The position numbers and the translations under genes are program-made. From an archaeon (lineage in GTDB: Archaea > Thermoproteota > Nitrososphaeria > Nitrososphaerales > Gagatemarchaeaceae): a stretch of 64,000 nt of DNA. A model generated the notes under the pieces. That model was not told where the DNA came from. It saw only the letters and a program-made list of their open reading frames with translations, and did not search any database. The stretch spans positions 1,037,524 through 1,101,523 of the forward strand of contig JAKASL010000001.1 in the NCBI GenBank assembly GCA_021819035.1. The letters run 5' to 3'. Below are positions 8,769 to 16,683 of this stretch, in pieces (within the stretch, counting starts at the first letter, position 1; each line of letters opens with the position of its first letter).

Positions 8769-9167
8769 CTACTGCAGCGGCGCGCTCAGATTAACGACGT
8801 CTCCCGACTTCACAGCGTCGAAGAGCTCCAGGCCCGACTCCACCTGCCCTATAGGATTCAGAGGCCTGTCGCTCCTGGCCTCCCCCAGGAACACGCAGAT
8901 GAGCCCCCCCGACGGGAGGAAGGCGACGTTCCCTCTGGCGAACTTCATCCGAGGCTTCTCGACCCCGATCCTGAGCTGGGTGAATAGGGAGACCATCGCC
9001 GGTTGCAGCGTGACCCTGCTGGATAGCGGGAGGCTCCTCGCGACGGCGTTGACAGTCAGCGGCGCGAGGTGGCGGTACAGGGATATCCTCCCTTCGCCCT
9101 TCCCCCCAACCGAGACTGCGCAGACCAGCCTGGAGACTGATCCTGCTGGCGGCGCTTCGACGGCCAT
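8769..9167 (-). CDS. cyclophilin-like fold protein
   Basis: About 132 residues from ATG 9167. The ending NPIGQVESGLELFDAVKSGDVV matches the small archaeal/bacterial cyclophilin-like (DUF3830-type) proteins, with a beta-barrel fold but no proven prolyl isomerase activity. The frame is open upstream to 9290, but those residues overlap the divergent rpoK promoter zone. A possible TATA box (ACAAATCTA on the minus strand, near 9192-9200) supports the shorter start. Role unknown. Confidence 0.65.
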   Translation of the reverse strand: MAVEAPPAGSVSRLVCAVSVGGKGEGRISLYRHLAPLTVNAVARSLPLSSRVTLQPAMVSLFTQLRIGVEKPRMKFARGNVAFLPSGGLICVFLGEARSDRPLNPIGQVESGLELFDAVKSGDVVNLSAPLQ

Positions 9168-9277
9168 GCAGACAGCCTTCTTCGGGGGGTAGATTTGTCT
9201 TCGGTCCGCCGTCGGAGGCGGGCAGGAAAGACTTATGTTCCGACCCAGAAGGGCGAGAACAACTCCTGGTCCCATAG

Positions 9278-9565
9278 ATGCCCCCTGCAAAGACTGTGAA
9301 AAAGACGAGACATGCCGCCTTGGCAGACTTTGAAATCAAGATAGGCCCGCCGAAGCTCACCCGATTCGAGAGGGCGAGGATCATCGGAGCCAGGTCGCTC
9401 CAGTTGGCGATGGGCGCCCCCGCGTTCGTCTCTCTGGAGGGCGGGTACAGGGGACCGATAGAAACGGCGATGCTCGAGCTCGAAGCAGACGCCCTCCCGA
9501 TATCCATCAGGAGGTCTCTCCCCAACGGGACCACCCAGGACATACCCATCAGGGCGCTAACGTAG
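9278..9565 (+). CDS. rpoK: DNA-directed RNA polymerase subunit K (RPB6/omega)
   Basis: A 95-residue RpoK. The conserved core LTRFERARIIGARSLQLAMG and the ending LPISIRRSLPNGT are diagnostic for archaeal Rpo6/eukaryotic RPB6 and bacterial omega. It clamps the largest RNAP subunit during assembly. The ATG at 9278 follows an ACTTATGTT box (9231-9239). The 2-hydroxyacid dehydrogenase gene begins 11 nt downstream, suggesting co-transcription. Confidence 0.95.
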   Translation: MPPAKTVKKTRHAALADFEIKIGPPKLTRFERARIIGARSLQLAMGAPAFVSLEGGYRGPIETAMLELEADALPISIRRSLPNGTTQDIPIRALT

Positions 9566-9576
9566 CCAGACATCCG

Positions 9577-10491
9577 ATGTCGACCAGGGTCGCAGTCTAC
9601 GTCACCGACTCCCTCCCCTCGAAGGCGAGGGCTGCCCTTGAGGAGTTCGAGGTGATAGAAGGCCCAGCCGACGACGCCACCCTCGCTCGGTGCCAGGCAC
9701 TGATTTGCTGGCCTCACCGGATCCCCTCCGGGCTCCTCGGGAGAATGAAAAGCCTGAAGATGATACAGGCGATGTCGGCCGGGGTCGACGCCTTGGACTT
9801 CTCGGCCCTCCCGCCCGGGGTGAAGCTCTTTTCCAACGCCGGCGCGTTCACCGAGGCGGTGGCCGAGCACGCCTGGGGGCTCCTCCTCGGCGCCGCGAAG
9901 GGGATCCATGTCAGGAACCGGAGGACGGCACCATACAAGCTCCGTGGGAAGACCCTGGTCGTGGTAGGAGCAGGGTCGATAGGGTCGGAGGTGGCCAGGC
10001 TGGCGAGGTCCCTCGGGATGAAGACGGTGGGCGTGTCCAGGTCGTTCAGGGAACCAGAAGCCTTCGACGAGAGAGTCCCGGTCGCATCCCTCGGCGAGAA
10101 GGTGAAGGAAGCCGACGCCATCGTGATGGCGCTCCCGCTCACAAAGAGGACCAGAGGCATCGTCACTTACGACCTGCTCATGGCCGCCAAGGAGTCGGTG
10201 ATCGTCGTCAACGTCGGGAGGGGGGATTGCGTCAGCGAAGACGGCCTGGTCCGCTGGCTGAAGGAGCGTCCAGGAAGCCGGTTCGCCACGGATGTGTTCT
10301 GGGTCAAGGGCGGGAAGGAGACATTCGGCACACCAGCCTGGGACCTGCCCAACTTTGGGGGGACCCTCCACGTATCTGGGTCGCCGCTGGGAGAGGACCT
10401 CTCGGCCATGGAAGCAGCCGCCGCGGCCAACGTGCGGGCGTACTTCGAGACCGGGACCGCCCGGAACCTCGTCGACGCCAGCGAATACTGA
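9577..10491 (+). CDS. D-isomer-specific 2-hydroxyacid dehydrogenase family protein
   Basis: A 304-residue NAD(P)-dependent dehydrogenase. The central Rossmann segment has LVVVGAGSIGSEVARLA (GxGxxG, about residues 127-143). The conserved Arg is in NVGRGDCVSEDGLV, and the Asp/Glu region follows as FATDVFWVKGG. The catalytic His site near HVSGSPLGEDL looks unusual: normal members read HxxGxT, here S replaces T. It sits between rpoK and alba, so it may be transcribed with transcription and chromatin genes. Substrate (hydroxypyruvate, glyoxylate or phosphoglycerate type) cannot be told. Confidence 0.85.
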   Translation: MSTRVAVYVTDSLPSKARAALEEFEVIEGPADDATLARCQALICWPHRIPSGLLGRMKSLKMIQAMSAGVDALDFSALPPGVKLFSNAGAFTEAVAEHAWGLLLGAAKGIHVRNRRTAPYKLRGKTLVVVGAGSIGSEVARLARSLGMKTVGVSRSFREPEAFDERVPVASLGEKVKEADAIVMALPLTKRTRGIVTYDLLMAAKESVIVVNVGRGDCVSEDGLVRWLKERPGSRFATDVFWVKGGKETFGTPAWDLPNFGGTLHVSGSPLGEDLSAMEAAAAANVRAYFETGTARNLVDASEY

Positions 10492-10510
10492 CCCCCGGGC
10501 ACCCATGTGG

Positions 10511-10518
10511 TTATATAC
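10511..10518 (+). promoter_or_regulatory. TATA box for alba
   Basis: TTATATAC stands out in GC-rich surroundings, centred about 40 nt upstream of the ATG at 10554, leaving a short leader of about 13 nt. This is one of the clearest TATA boxes in the window. Confidence 0.6.
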
Positions 10519-10553
10519 GCGGCGAAGTGGCCGTGGCGAGCAAGGTCAGTCAA

Positions 10554-10919
10554 ATGCCAAAGAAGAGATCCGACACAAACTCGTCAGAGGGACAGAAGGA
10601 ACCAGAACGGGCCACAGCGACGTCGGCCCCAAGCGCGCCAGCCCAGAGGTCTGCGCCAACCAACCACATCTTCGTGGGTCAGAAGCCTGTGATGAACTAC
10701 GCCATGAGCGCGCTCATCCAGCTCGCTTCCGCCGGCGAAGTGGTGGTGAAGGCCAGAGGGATGGCGATCAGCAGGGCGGTAGACGTCGCCGAGATCGTCA
10801 CCAAACGGCTGGGGAACGGCCAGTTCAAGGTCAAGGACATCGGAATAAGCACCGAGGTCGTTGGCGAGGGTCCAGAGACAAGGAACATCTCCTCGATCGA
10901 AATAGTCGTCGGCAAGTGA
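10554..10919 (+). CDS. albA: chromatin protein Alba
   Basis: A 121-residue Alba. The core runs from IFVGQKPVMNYAMSALIQL through VKARGMAISRAVDVAEIV to NISSIEIVVGK, matching the DNA/RNA-binding dimer fold. The Lys in the VGQKP loop corresponds to the regulated Lys16 of Sulfolobus Alba. The first 37 residues are a Ser/Pro/Ala-rich tail that most Alba proteins lack, as found in some TACK lineages. A GTG at 10533 is in frame but lies upstream of the expected transcription start, so ATG 10554 is preferred. Confidence 0.93.
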   Translation: MPKKRSDTNSSEGQKEPERATATSAPSAPAQRSAPTNHIFVGQKPVMNYAMSALIQLASAGEVVVKARGMAISRAVDVAEIVTKRLGNGQFKVKDIGISTEVVGEGPETRNISSIEIVVGK

Positions 10920-10949
10920 GAACAGCAACAGCAATAACACATCAGTAGG

Positions 10950-11231
10950 TCAGGAGAGACTAGCGTATGCTGTGGCCCTCTTCGGGGCATTCCCAAGGAG
11001 GAGGAGCTTGGCGCTCCTGCTCATCTTCTTTATCTCTGCTTCGCGTCTGAGCGCCCCTGACAGGCTGTCGGCAGCTTCTGAGTAGGCGAGGGCGACCGGG
11101 ACCCTGGATCTGGTGTACTTCGACGCTTTCCCCGCGTTATGAAGAGCGATGCGCCTCCGCAGGTCGACGGTGCAGCCGGTGTAGAGCGACCCGTCGGAGC
11201 ATATTAACAGGTACACCCAGTAGCGCCGCAC
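10950..11231 (-). CDS. GIY-YIG nuclease domain protein
   Basis: A 93-residue protein consisting only of a GIY-YIG domain. It starts WVYLLICSDGSLYTGCT, with the paired Y-x(n)-YTG motif, then the conserved Arg in DLRRRIALHN and a Glu in RREAEIKKM. This is the YhbQ/UPF0213-like type of single-domain nuclease, which in bacteria has been linked to DNA repair. It is convergent with alba. Confidence 0.85.
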   Translation of the reverse strand: MRRYWVYLLICSDGSLYTGCTVDLRRRIALHNAGKASKYTRSRVPVALAYSEAADSLSGALRREAEIKKMSRSAKLLLLGNAPKRATAYASLS

Positions 11232-11445
11232 GGCGGACTCGCATGCCTGGGAGATTAGAACGCTGCTACCGCGGTCATCTCGCAGCGACAGGCGGGAGGA
11301 TAGGATTGATGGCCGCGGTCAGCGTCGCGTCAGACGCGCCGAGATGGCCCCCCGGCCCGGCCGTTTCGAAGCGGCCCCGCCGGGCCTGGCAGCGACAGGG
11401 TTCGACGCAGACGGCGCAAAAATTATTTTTCGCGCGGAGATAATC

Positions 11446-11453
11446 TTATAAGA
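11446..11453 (+). promoter_or_regulatory. TATA-like box upstream of the decarboxylase gene
   Basis: CTTATAAG is a perfect 8-bp palindrome in an unusually AT-rich run (11417-11460). It lies only about 19 nt from the GTG at 11468, which is slightly short for a leaderless start; an in-frame TTG at 11489 is a possible alternative start. Confidence 0.5.
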
Positions 11454-11467
11454 TAAAATTCTCGGCC

Positions 11468-12805
11468 GTGTTGTTCAACAAAAAGTTGGTCGACACTCGC
11501 ACGCAGCCTGTGGCACGCACGGGTGATGCGGCGCCGAGGTTCTCCGATTCGGACTTGTACAGCCTAGCAGAGAAGCACGGCACCCCGTACTTCCTTGTGG
11601 ACGAGGCGACTCTGAGGAAGAAGGTGTCCGAGATGGAACAGGGATTCAGCGAGTACAAGGGAGTCTTCCGCGTCGCGTACTCGGTGAAGGCGAACTTCAA
11701 TCCGTCTGTGATCAAGGCGTTCGCGAGCGAGGGGATACTTTTCGACCTCACCGCCCCCAGCGAGCTGACCTTCGTTCTGAAGTCAGGGGGCTCCGCGGAG
11801 AACGTGATGTACACGAGCATCACGGAGACCGCGTCCGAGTACGAGCAGGTGCTGAAGGCCGGGGTGCGGAAGGTCGTGGTAGCAAGCTACAACGGGCTCG
11901 TGAACCTCGCAGAGGCCGCGGCGAGGGCGAACATCAAGGTCAAGACGATGATCAGGGTGAACCCCGAGGTCCACGTCCACGCCGAACTCAGGGGGTCGAT
12001 GGGGCACGGGAAGTTCGGGCTCCAGTTCAACGGCGGGAGCCCAGACAGCGCGCTCTATGTCCTGAAGAAGATACTCGGGACGCCGCTGCTCGGATTCGAA
12101 GGGTTCCACTTCCACCTCGGGAGCCAGATAGAAGACCCGGCCTGCTATGCCGAAGCGATAGAGAAGCTCGAAGCGTTCATACTTGGCGCGCGGAGGCAGC
12201 TCGGAGACTTCAGGGTAAGCACCCTCGACATCGGAGGCGGGCTCCCGGTCCCCTACGGGAGGAAGGTCCCGACGCCGAAGGACCTTGGGACGAAGATAGT
12301 GGGGCAGTTGAACAGCCTCGTGGAGAGCATAGGGGACAGGTTCACGCTCGTAGCCGAGAGCGGCAGGTTCCTTACCGCCGAATCCACCGTTTTGGTGACC
12401 AGGGTGGTCAACGTCAAGAGCTTCGGTGACACGAAGTACATCTACGTGGACGCAGGTTACAACGTCCTCCTGGACTCTGCCCTGCTGCGGCACGAGTACC
12501 CGGTCGAAGTCGTCCCTGGCGGGAGGCCGTCACCCCAGAAGATAGCCCTGGTAGGGAGACTCTGTGACCCCCTGGACGTCTTCCCCATATCGAGCAGGTC
12601 GAAGCTCGGCGGGGCCAGCGTCGGCAAGCTCGTCGTCTTCAGAGAGGTGGGGGCGTACTCGCTTGTCATGAACATGCCGTTCCACAGCCAACCCAGGCCC
12701 CCGGTCCTCATGCGGAACGGCCAGGGGTCGTACTTCGTGGCCAGGAAGGCGCATGACGTGGAGAAGCTTTACGCAGACGAAGGCGGGGACTGCCTCCCCA
12801 GCTAG
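11468..12805 (+). CDS. lysA: fold III PLP-dependent decarboxylase (diaminopimelate decarboxylase-like)
   Basis: A 445-residue alanine-racemase-fold decarboxylase. The PLP lysine is Lys74 in AYSVKANFNP; HFHLGSQI, the phosphate-binding GGGLPVPYG and AESGRFL follow in the usual order. The active-site Cys-x-x-x-Asp region is CDPLDVF, where DAP decarboxylases usually have CES-D. DAP decarboxylase makes lysine, but archaeal relatives also act on other basic amino acids, so the symbol is provisional. Single-gene unit with its own TATA box; start GTG 11468 or TTG 11489. Confidence 0.75.
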   Translation: MLFNKKLVDTRTQPVARTGDAAPRFSDSDLYSLAEKHGTPYFLVDEATLRKKVSEMEQGFSEYKGVFRVAYSVKANFNPSVIKAFASEGILFDLTAPSELTFVLKSGGSAENVMYTSITETASEYEQVLKAGVRKVVVASYNGLVNLAEAAARANIKVKTMIRVNPEVHVHAELRGSMGHGKFGLQFNGGSPDSALYVLKKILGTPLLGFEGFHFHLGSQIEDPACYAEAIEKLEAFILGARRQLGDFRVSTLDIGGGLPVPYGRKVPTPKDLGTKIVGQLNSLVESIGDRFTLVAESGRFLTAESTVLVTRVVNVKSFGDTKYIYVDAGYNVLLDSALLRHEYPVEVVPGGRPSPQKIALVGRLCDPLDVFPISSRSKLGGASVGKLVVFREVGAYSLVMNMPFHSQPRPPVLMRNGQGSYFVARKAHDVEKLYADEGGDCLPS

Positions 12806-12897
12806 CGCGGCAAGGAACTCCACGTAGGCGAAACCAGCTCCGCGCGGAAGCGGTAGCGCCAGCACCCCGGCGGCCCATAGAGGCTGATCAGGAGGAA

Positions 12898-12907
12898 ACG
12901 ATAAATC
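12898..12907 (+). promoter_or_regulatory. TATA-like box for tdk
   Basis: ACGATAAATC is centred about 29 nt before the GTG start at 12932, consistent with a leaderless transcript. Confidence 0.5.
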
Positions 12908-12931
12908 GGCGTCGGAAAGGTCGCGGGAAGA

Positions 12932-13498
12932 GTGACCCTGGAAGTGATAATCGGCCCCATGTTCTCGGGGAAGACATCGGAGCTGATCAGGCTGGTCGAG
13001 CGGGAGGTCTATGCGAAGAAAAGAGGGGCGATATTCAAAGTCGACTTTGACAGGCGGTACAGCGAGAAGGAGATCGTGACGCACAACGGACTCCGCTACG
13101 ACGCCTACTCCGTAGCGTCGACGGATGATGGGGTCAGGAGGATAGAGGAGCTTGCGGAGTCGAGCGAACTTGACGCCATAGGCGTGGACGAGGTGAACTT
13201 CTTCCCCCACTCCATCGTGGGGCTCCTCGACAGGCTCGCCAGCACGAAGAGGGTGATAGCCTGCGGCCTGAACCTCAACTTCAAGGCCGAGCCGTTCCCG
13301 ACCACCATGGAGCTGGCTGCCAGGGCAGACGCGGTGAGGTACCTCAGCGCTATCTGCGTGGTGTGCGGCCGGGAGGCGACCAGGACCCAGCGCCTGATCG
13401 CGGGGAAGCCCGCCCCCAGCGACTCACCCCTGATCGCGGTCGGGGGGAAGGAGATGTACGAACCCAGATGCCGGAGCTGCTACTCGCCGCCGCGCTAG
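12932..13498 (+). CDS. tdk: thymidine kinase (TK1 type)
   Basis: A 188-residue type II thymidine kinase. The Walker A is GPMFSGKT (residues 8-15), the Walker B-like VDEVNFF has Asp86 and Glu87, and a structural zinc site has Cys142, Cys145, Cys180 and Cys183. The lasso substrate loop precedes KEMYEPRC. It phosphorylates thymidine/deoxyuridine in salvage and lies just upstream of a nucleoside phosphorylase gene on the same strand (39-nt gap). Confidence 0.93.
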   Translation: MTLEVIIGPMFSGKTSELIRLVEREVYAKKRGAIFKVDFDRRYSEKEIVTHNGLRYDAYSVASTDDGVRRIEELAESSELDAIGVDEVNFFPHSIVGLLDRLASTKRVIACGLNLNFKAEPFPTTMELAARADAVRYLSAICVVCGREATRTQRLIAGKPAPSDSPLIAVGGKEMYEPRCRSCYSPPR

Positions 13499-13537
13499 AG
13501 GATCTGGACGAGTTGATAGCCTCGGGCCGAAGGTGTC

Positions 13538-14326
13538 ATGGGGGCGGAGCGTAGGGTGGCGCGCGAACCAAGGGACGAGGAGGGGCGACCCTACCACATC
13601 AGGTTGGCGAAGTCGGACGTGGGGCGCGTGGCGCTCCTCCCCGGGGACCCTGGCAGGGTCCCGCTGATCGCAGAAAGGCTCCAGGGGGCGAGGCCCCTGG
13701 GTTCTAACAGGGAGTACGTCGCCTACGGCGGGAGGGCAGGAGACGAGAGGGTGCTCGTCTTGAGCACAGGCATCGGGGCGCCGTCTGCGGCGATCGCCGT
13801 GGAGGAGCTGGCCCGCCTCGGGGTCGAGGTGATGATCAGGGTGGGGACCTGCGGGTCGATACAGCGGGGGATAGGGGTGGGGTCGTTGGTGGTCGCAGAC
13901 GCCGCGGTCCGCATGGACGGGACGACCCCCCAGTACGTCGTCCGGGGCTACCCGGCAGCGGCGACCCCAGGGGTGACCCTGGCGCTGGCCGAGGCCGCCG
14001 CCGCTCTCAGGAAAAGGGCCGTCGTGGGGATCACCGCCTCGACGGACTCGTTCTACACCGGCCAGGGGCGGCCGTCTTTCGGGGGATACATCGCAAGAGA
14101 GAGCGCACATGTGGTGGAAGAGCTAGCCGCAGCCAAGGTCCTTTGCTTCGAGATGGAGGCGTCGGCCATCTTCACGCTTGGGAGGCTGTTCGGCGTTAAG
14201 ACGGGAGCGGTCCTCGCGGTCGTGGCCAACAGGGTCACCGACGCGTTCAGGGTCCACGCCGGGGTGGACGACGCCATAGACGTTGCAGTCGAAGCCGTCA
14301 GGAACCTGAAGGCCCATTCTGTCTGA
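13538..14326 (+). CDS. udp: uridine/purine nucleoside phosphorylase family
   Basis: A 262-residue PNP_UDP_1 family enzyme. The phosphate-binding GDPGRV is near residue 36, followed by VLSTGIGAPSAAIAVEEL, MIRVGTCGSIQ and the ribose-binding FEMEASAIFTLG. It phosphorolyses nucleosides to base and ribose-1-phosphate. Adjacent tdk and the upp gene at 4.9 kb suggest a uridine preference, but family members differ in substrate. Its 3' end overlaps the convergent phosphoglycerate mutase gene by 29 nt. Confidence 0.87.
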   Translation: MGAERRVAREPRDEEGRPYHIRLAKSDVGRVALLPGDPGRVPLIAERLQGARPLGSNREYVAYGGRAGDERVLVLSTGIGAPSAAIAVEELARLGVEVMIRVGTCGSIQRGIGVGSLVVADAAVRMDGTTPQYVVRGYPAAATPGVTLALAEAAAALRKRAVVGITASTDSFYTGQGRPSFGGYIARESAHVVEELAAAKVLCFEMEASAIFTLGRLFGVKTGAVLAVVANRVTDAFRVHAGVDDAIDVAVEAVRNLKAHSV

Positions 14327-15587
14327 CAGGCGCTCCTGTGACGAGGTCCAGGACGTCCTTCCCCACGCGGTGCCCCAGGGAGCCAAGCTTGGCGTTCGCT
14401 TCGGTGAACCTCTTGCCGTCCCCCTCCGCCCCGGTGACCAGGAGCGGGACGGGGTCGTCTGAGTGCATTTTGATGGTGCAGGGGGTCGCGTGGTCGCAGG
14501 ACACTCCGAGCCTGACGCCGTCGGTCACCCCCTTGACCGCCGAGAAGAAGTCCCTGTCGATGGATTCGATGCTCCGCTTCTTCCCCTGGGCGTCTCCGTC
14601 GTGGCCGAACTCGTCTGGACCCTTGATGTGGACGTACACCACCGTCCCCTCCCTGACCTCGGACAGGAACTTGGACGCCTTCTCCTTGACGTCCCGCCTG
14701 TCGGCGATGGGGACCATCTTCATCCCCAGGAGCTTCGCTATCCCGACTTCTGCGGGGTACTCGACCAGGGCGGTCCCCTTCAGGCCGTGCCTCTCCTCGA
14801 AGGAGGGGAGGACAGGGAGGTGGTCTCCGGCGTCACGGAGGAGGACGCAGTTGGCCGGGAGCTTCCCGGCGGCCGCCCGGTCCCTGTTGACCTCGCTCTT
14901 CTCCAATATCTTCTGCGCCTTCGCAGTGAACTCGTTCACAAGCTCGGCGGCCAGGGCGGCGGAGGCCGTCTTTGCATCCGGGACGCAGCGCATCACCTCG
15001 TCCGAACCTGTGACCTCCTTCGCTGCCCCGAACCCTCCGACGCGGATGTATGCCGGGTCTGTGTTAGATACGGCGGCGGACAGGGGCCGCTCCGCCCTGA
15101 TCACCAGGACCCCCCTGTATGACACTGTCGTCTTGAAGGAGACGCTCGCCCCCTTCAGGGATATCTTGCCGACTTCTTCGGCCAGGCGCCCCCCTTCCTC
15201 CTGGGTGAGGTCCCTCCCAGCCCTGCGGTCGACGATCCTCTTCCCTCTGGCGGACGCGAAGTTCGCCCTGAAAGCCAGGTCGCCGTCGCGGACCTCGAGC
15301 CCCGCCCCGACGGCCTCGACCACCCCCCGTCCAGGGTAGCCTTTGCCGAAGGAGTAGCCCAGCATGTTGAACACAGCGATATCCGACTCCGGGGCGATCC
15401 CCTTCCCTACGGTGGTGACAGAACCGAGCCTCGACCTCGCCGCGATGCTGTCGAGGTTTGGCGTGTAGGCTGCCTCCAAGGGGGTGGTGTAGTTGAGCAG
15501 GGGGACAGGCCTGTCGCCGCATCCGTCAATTAACACATAACCGAACTTCAAGGCCTGCGCCAACCGCGGCCGGAGAGTGCATTTCAT
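14298..15587 (-). CDS. apgM: 2,3-bisphosphoglycerate-independent phosphoglycerate mutase, archaeal type
   Basis: About 429 residues from ATG 15587. It interconverts 3- and 2-phosphoglycerate in glycolysis and gluconeogenesis. It belongs to the alkaline-phosphatase superfamily: metal-binding LIDGCGDRP at the start, the nucleophile Ser in APESDIAVFNMLGY, then HIKGPDEFGHDGD and VSCDHATPCTIKMHSDDPVP with the metal-binding His and Asp residues. The frame stays open to 15659, but ATG 15587 gives the normal N terminus and sits about 28 nt from a shared TATA-like element. Confidence 0.92.
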   Translation of the reverse strand: MKCTLRPRLAQALKFGYVLIDGCGDRPVPLLNYTTPLEAAYTPNLDSIAARSRLGSVTTVGKGIAPESDIAVFNMLGYSFGKGYPGRGVVEAVGAGLEVRDGDLAFRANFASARGKRIVDRRAGRDLTQEEGGRLAEEVGKISLKGASVSFKTTVSYRGVLVIRAERPLSAAVSNTDPAYIRVGGFGAAKEVTGSDEVMRCVPDAKTASAALAAELVNEFTAKAQKILEKSEVNRDRAAAGKLPANCVLLRDAGDHLPVLPSFEERHGLKGTALVEYPAEVGIAKLLGMKMVPIADRRDVKEKASKFLSEVREGTVVYVHIKGPDEFGHDGDAQGKKRSIESIDRDFFSAVKGVTDGVRLGVSCDHATPCTIKMHSDDPVPLLVTGAEGDGKRFTEANAKLGSLGHRVGKDVLDLVTGAPVRQNGPSGS

Positions 15588-15610
15588 CTTTTCGCGGCAG
15601 GGCACCCAAA

Positions 15611-15619
15611 CGCTAATAC
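15611..15619. promoter_or_regulatory. shared divergent TATA-like element between apgM and galT-like gene
   Basis: CGCTAATAC lies at the midpoint of the 55-nt gap, about 28 nt from the apgM ATG (15587) and about 28 nt from the galT-like ATG (15643). One element at this position could serve leaderless transcription both ways; no other AT-rich element exists in the gap. Confidence 0.5.
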
Positions 15620-15642
15620 CGCCCCCCCATTGCGGAGCGCCC

Positions 15643-16677
15643 ATGGTGGAGATTCGCAAGGACTACTTCACCGAGAGGCTCTCGATCATCCTCCCGGACA
15701 GGGGGGTGCGACCAGGCCAGGTCCTCCCGCAGAGGGTGGAGAAGTGCAACTACTGCGCGGGGAACGAGGAGATGACGCCCCCGGCAGACCTGGTGCTGGT
15801 GAGGCGGGGGGACACCTTGCTGAAGCAGACTGATTCAGAGGGGGACGTCGTGAAGAACTGGTCGGTCAGGATATTTCCTGCGAAAGCCCCCGTGGTGACG
15901 CAGGGGGCGCCCCCCTCCTATGGAGAGTCCCCCCACTACAGCGAGCCAGCCACAGGCTACCACTACGTCCTGGCCGCCACCCCGAGGCACGACCAGCCGT
16001 TCTCGAAGATAGACACGGAGCAGTGGACCAACATACTCGCCTCCCTCCAGGACAAGGTCCGCTGGCTCTACTCGCAGAAAGGCGTCAGTTACGTCCTCGT
16101 CTACATCAACAGCGAGAAGGAGGGGACCCCCACCGCGGTCCATCCGAGCATACAGCTGGTCACGACCCCGCGGGTCCCCCCCACCGTGGAGGTCGAAGCC
16201 GAGACAGTCCAGACGTCGCTCAACGACCTGGGTGTGTGCCCCATGTGCCAGGTCGTGGGGACGGAGACGGGTGGCCCCAGGCAGATTCTCGCCACGGACT
16301 TCTTCCTCGCGTTTTCCCCCTGGGTCTCGACCCACCCCTTCGAGTTCTGGGTGTATCCGAAGCGGCACATGACCAGCCTCCTGAAGCTCTCGCAGAAGGA
16401 GATGATGGACCTCGCGCTCATGCTCAGGTCCACCCTCGGAGGGCTGGCCAAGGCCCTCGATTCGCCGAGCTTCACCATGGTGTTCCACAGCTCGTCCGAG
16501 AAGAAGACCACGAAGCAGATACACTGGCACATCGAAGTCTATCCCAAGAGGGAGCGCTGGACCGGCCTCGAGCTCGGGGGAGGGATCTACGTCAACGATG
16601 TCTCCCCGGAGGTGGCGGCCCAGGTCCTGGGTGCGACGTCGAGGAAGGAGCTCGCCCAGCTCGTCGGGATAAAGTAG
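15643..16677 (+). CDS. galactose-1-phosphate uridylyltransferase-like protein with altered active site
   Basis: A 344-residue GalT-type protein of the HIT superfamily. It has the N-terminal metal-site pair CNYC (35-38), a second CPMC (199-202), HPFEFWVYPKRH (231-242) and IHWHIEVYPK (293-302). The nucleophile motif, HPHxQ in known GalT, reads HPSIQ at 167-171, so the second His (the one that becomes uridylylated) is Ser. The rest of that strand (QLVTTPRVPP) aligns well. It may be a phosphorylase or a different nucleotidyltransferase rather than a true GalT. ATG 15643 is about 28 nt from a TATA-like box. It converges with the PGI/PMI gene. Confidence 0.75.
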   Translation: MVEIRKDYFTERLSIILPDRGVRPGQVLPQRVEKCNYCAGNEEMTPPADLVLVRRGDTLLKQTDSEGDVVKNWSVRIFPAKAPVVTQGAPPSYGESPHYSEPATGYHYVLAATPRHDQPFSKIDTEQWTNILASLQDKVRWLYSQKGVSYVLVYINSEKEGTPTAVHPSIQLVTTPRVPPTVEVEAETVQTSLNDLGVCPMCQVVGTETGGPRQILATDFFLAFSPWVSTHPFEFWVYPKRHMTSLLKLSQKEMMDLALMLRSTLGGLAKALDSPSFTMVFHSSSEKKTTKQIHWHIEVYPKRERWTGLELGGGIYVNDVSPEVAAQVLGATSRKELAQLVGIK

Positions 16678-16683
16678 CGCAGC

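Noticed and set aside
11232-11420. tRNA-like phrases (TGGGAGATTAGAACGCTGC, GGGTTCGAC) in the gap before the decarboxylase gene
   Set aside because: The anticodon stem does not pair, and the T-loop-like piece is on the other strand with no stem, so no tRNA.
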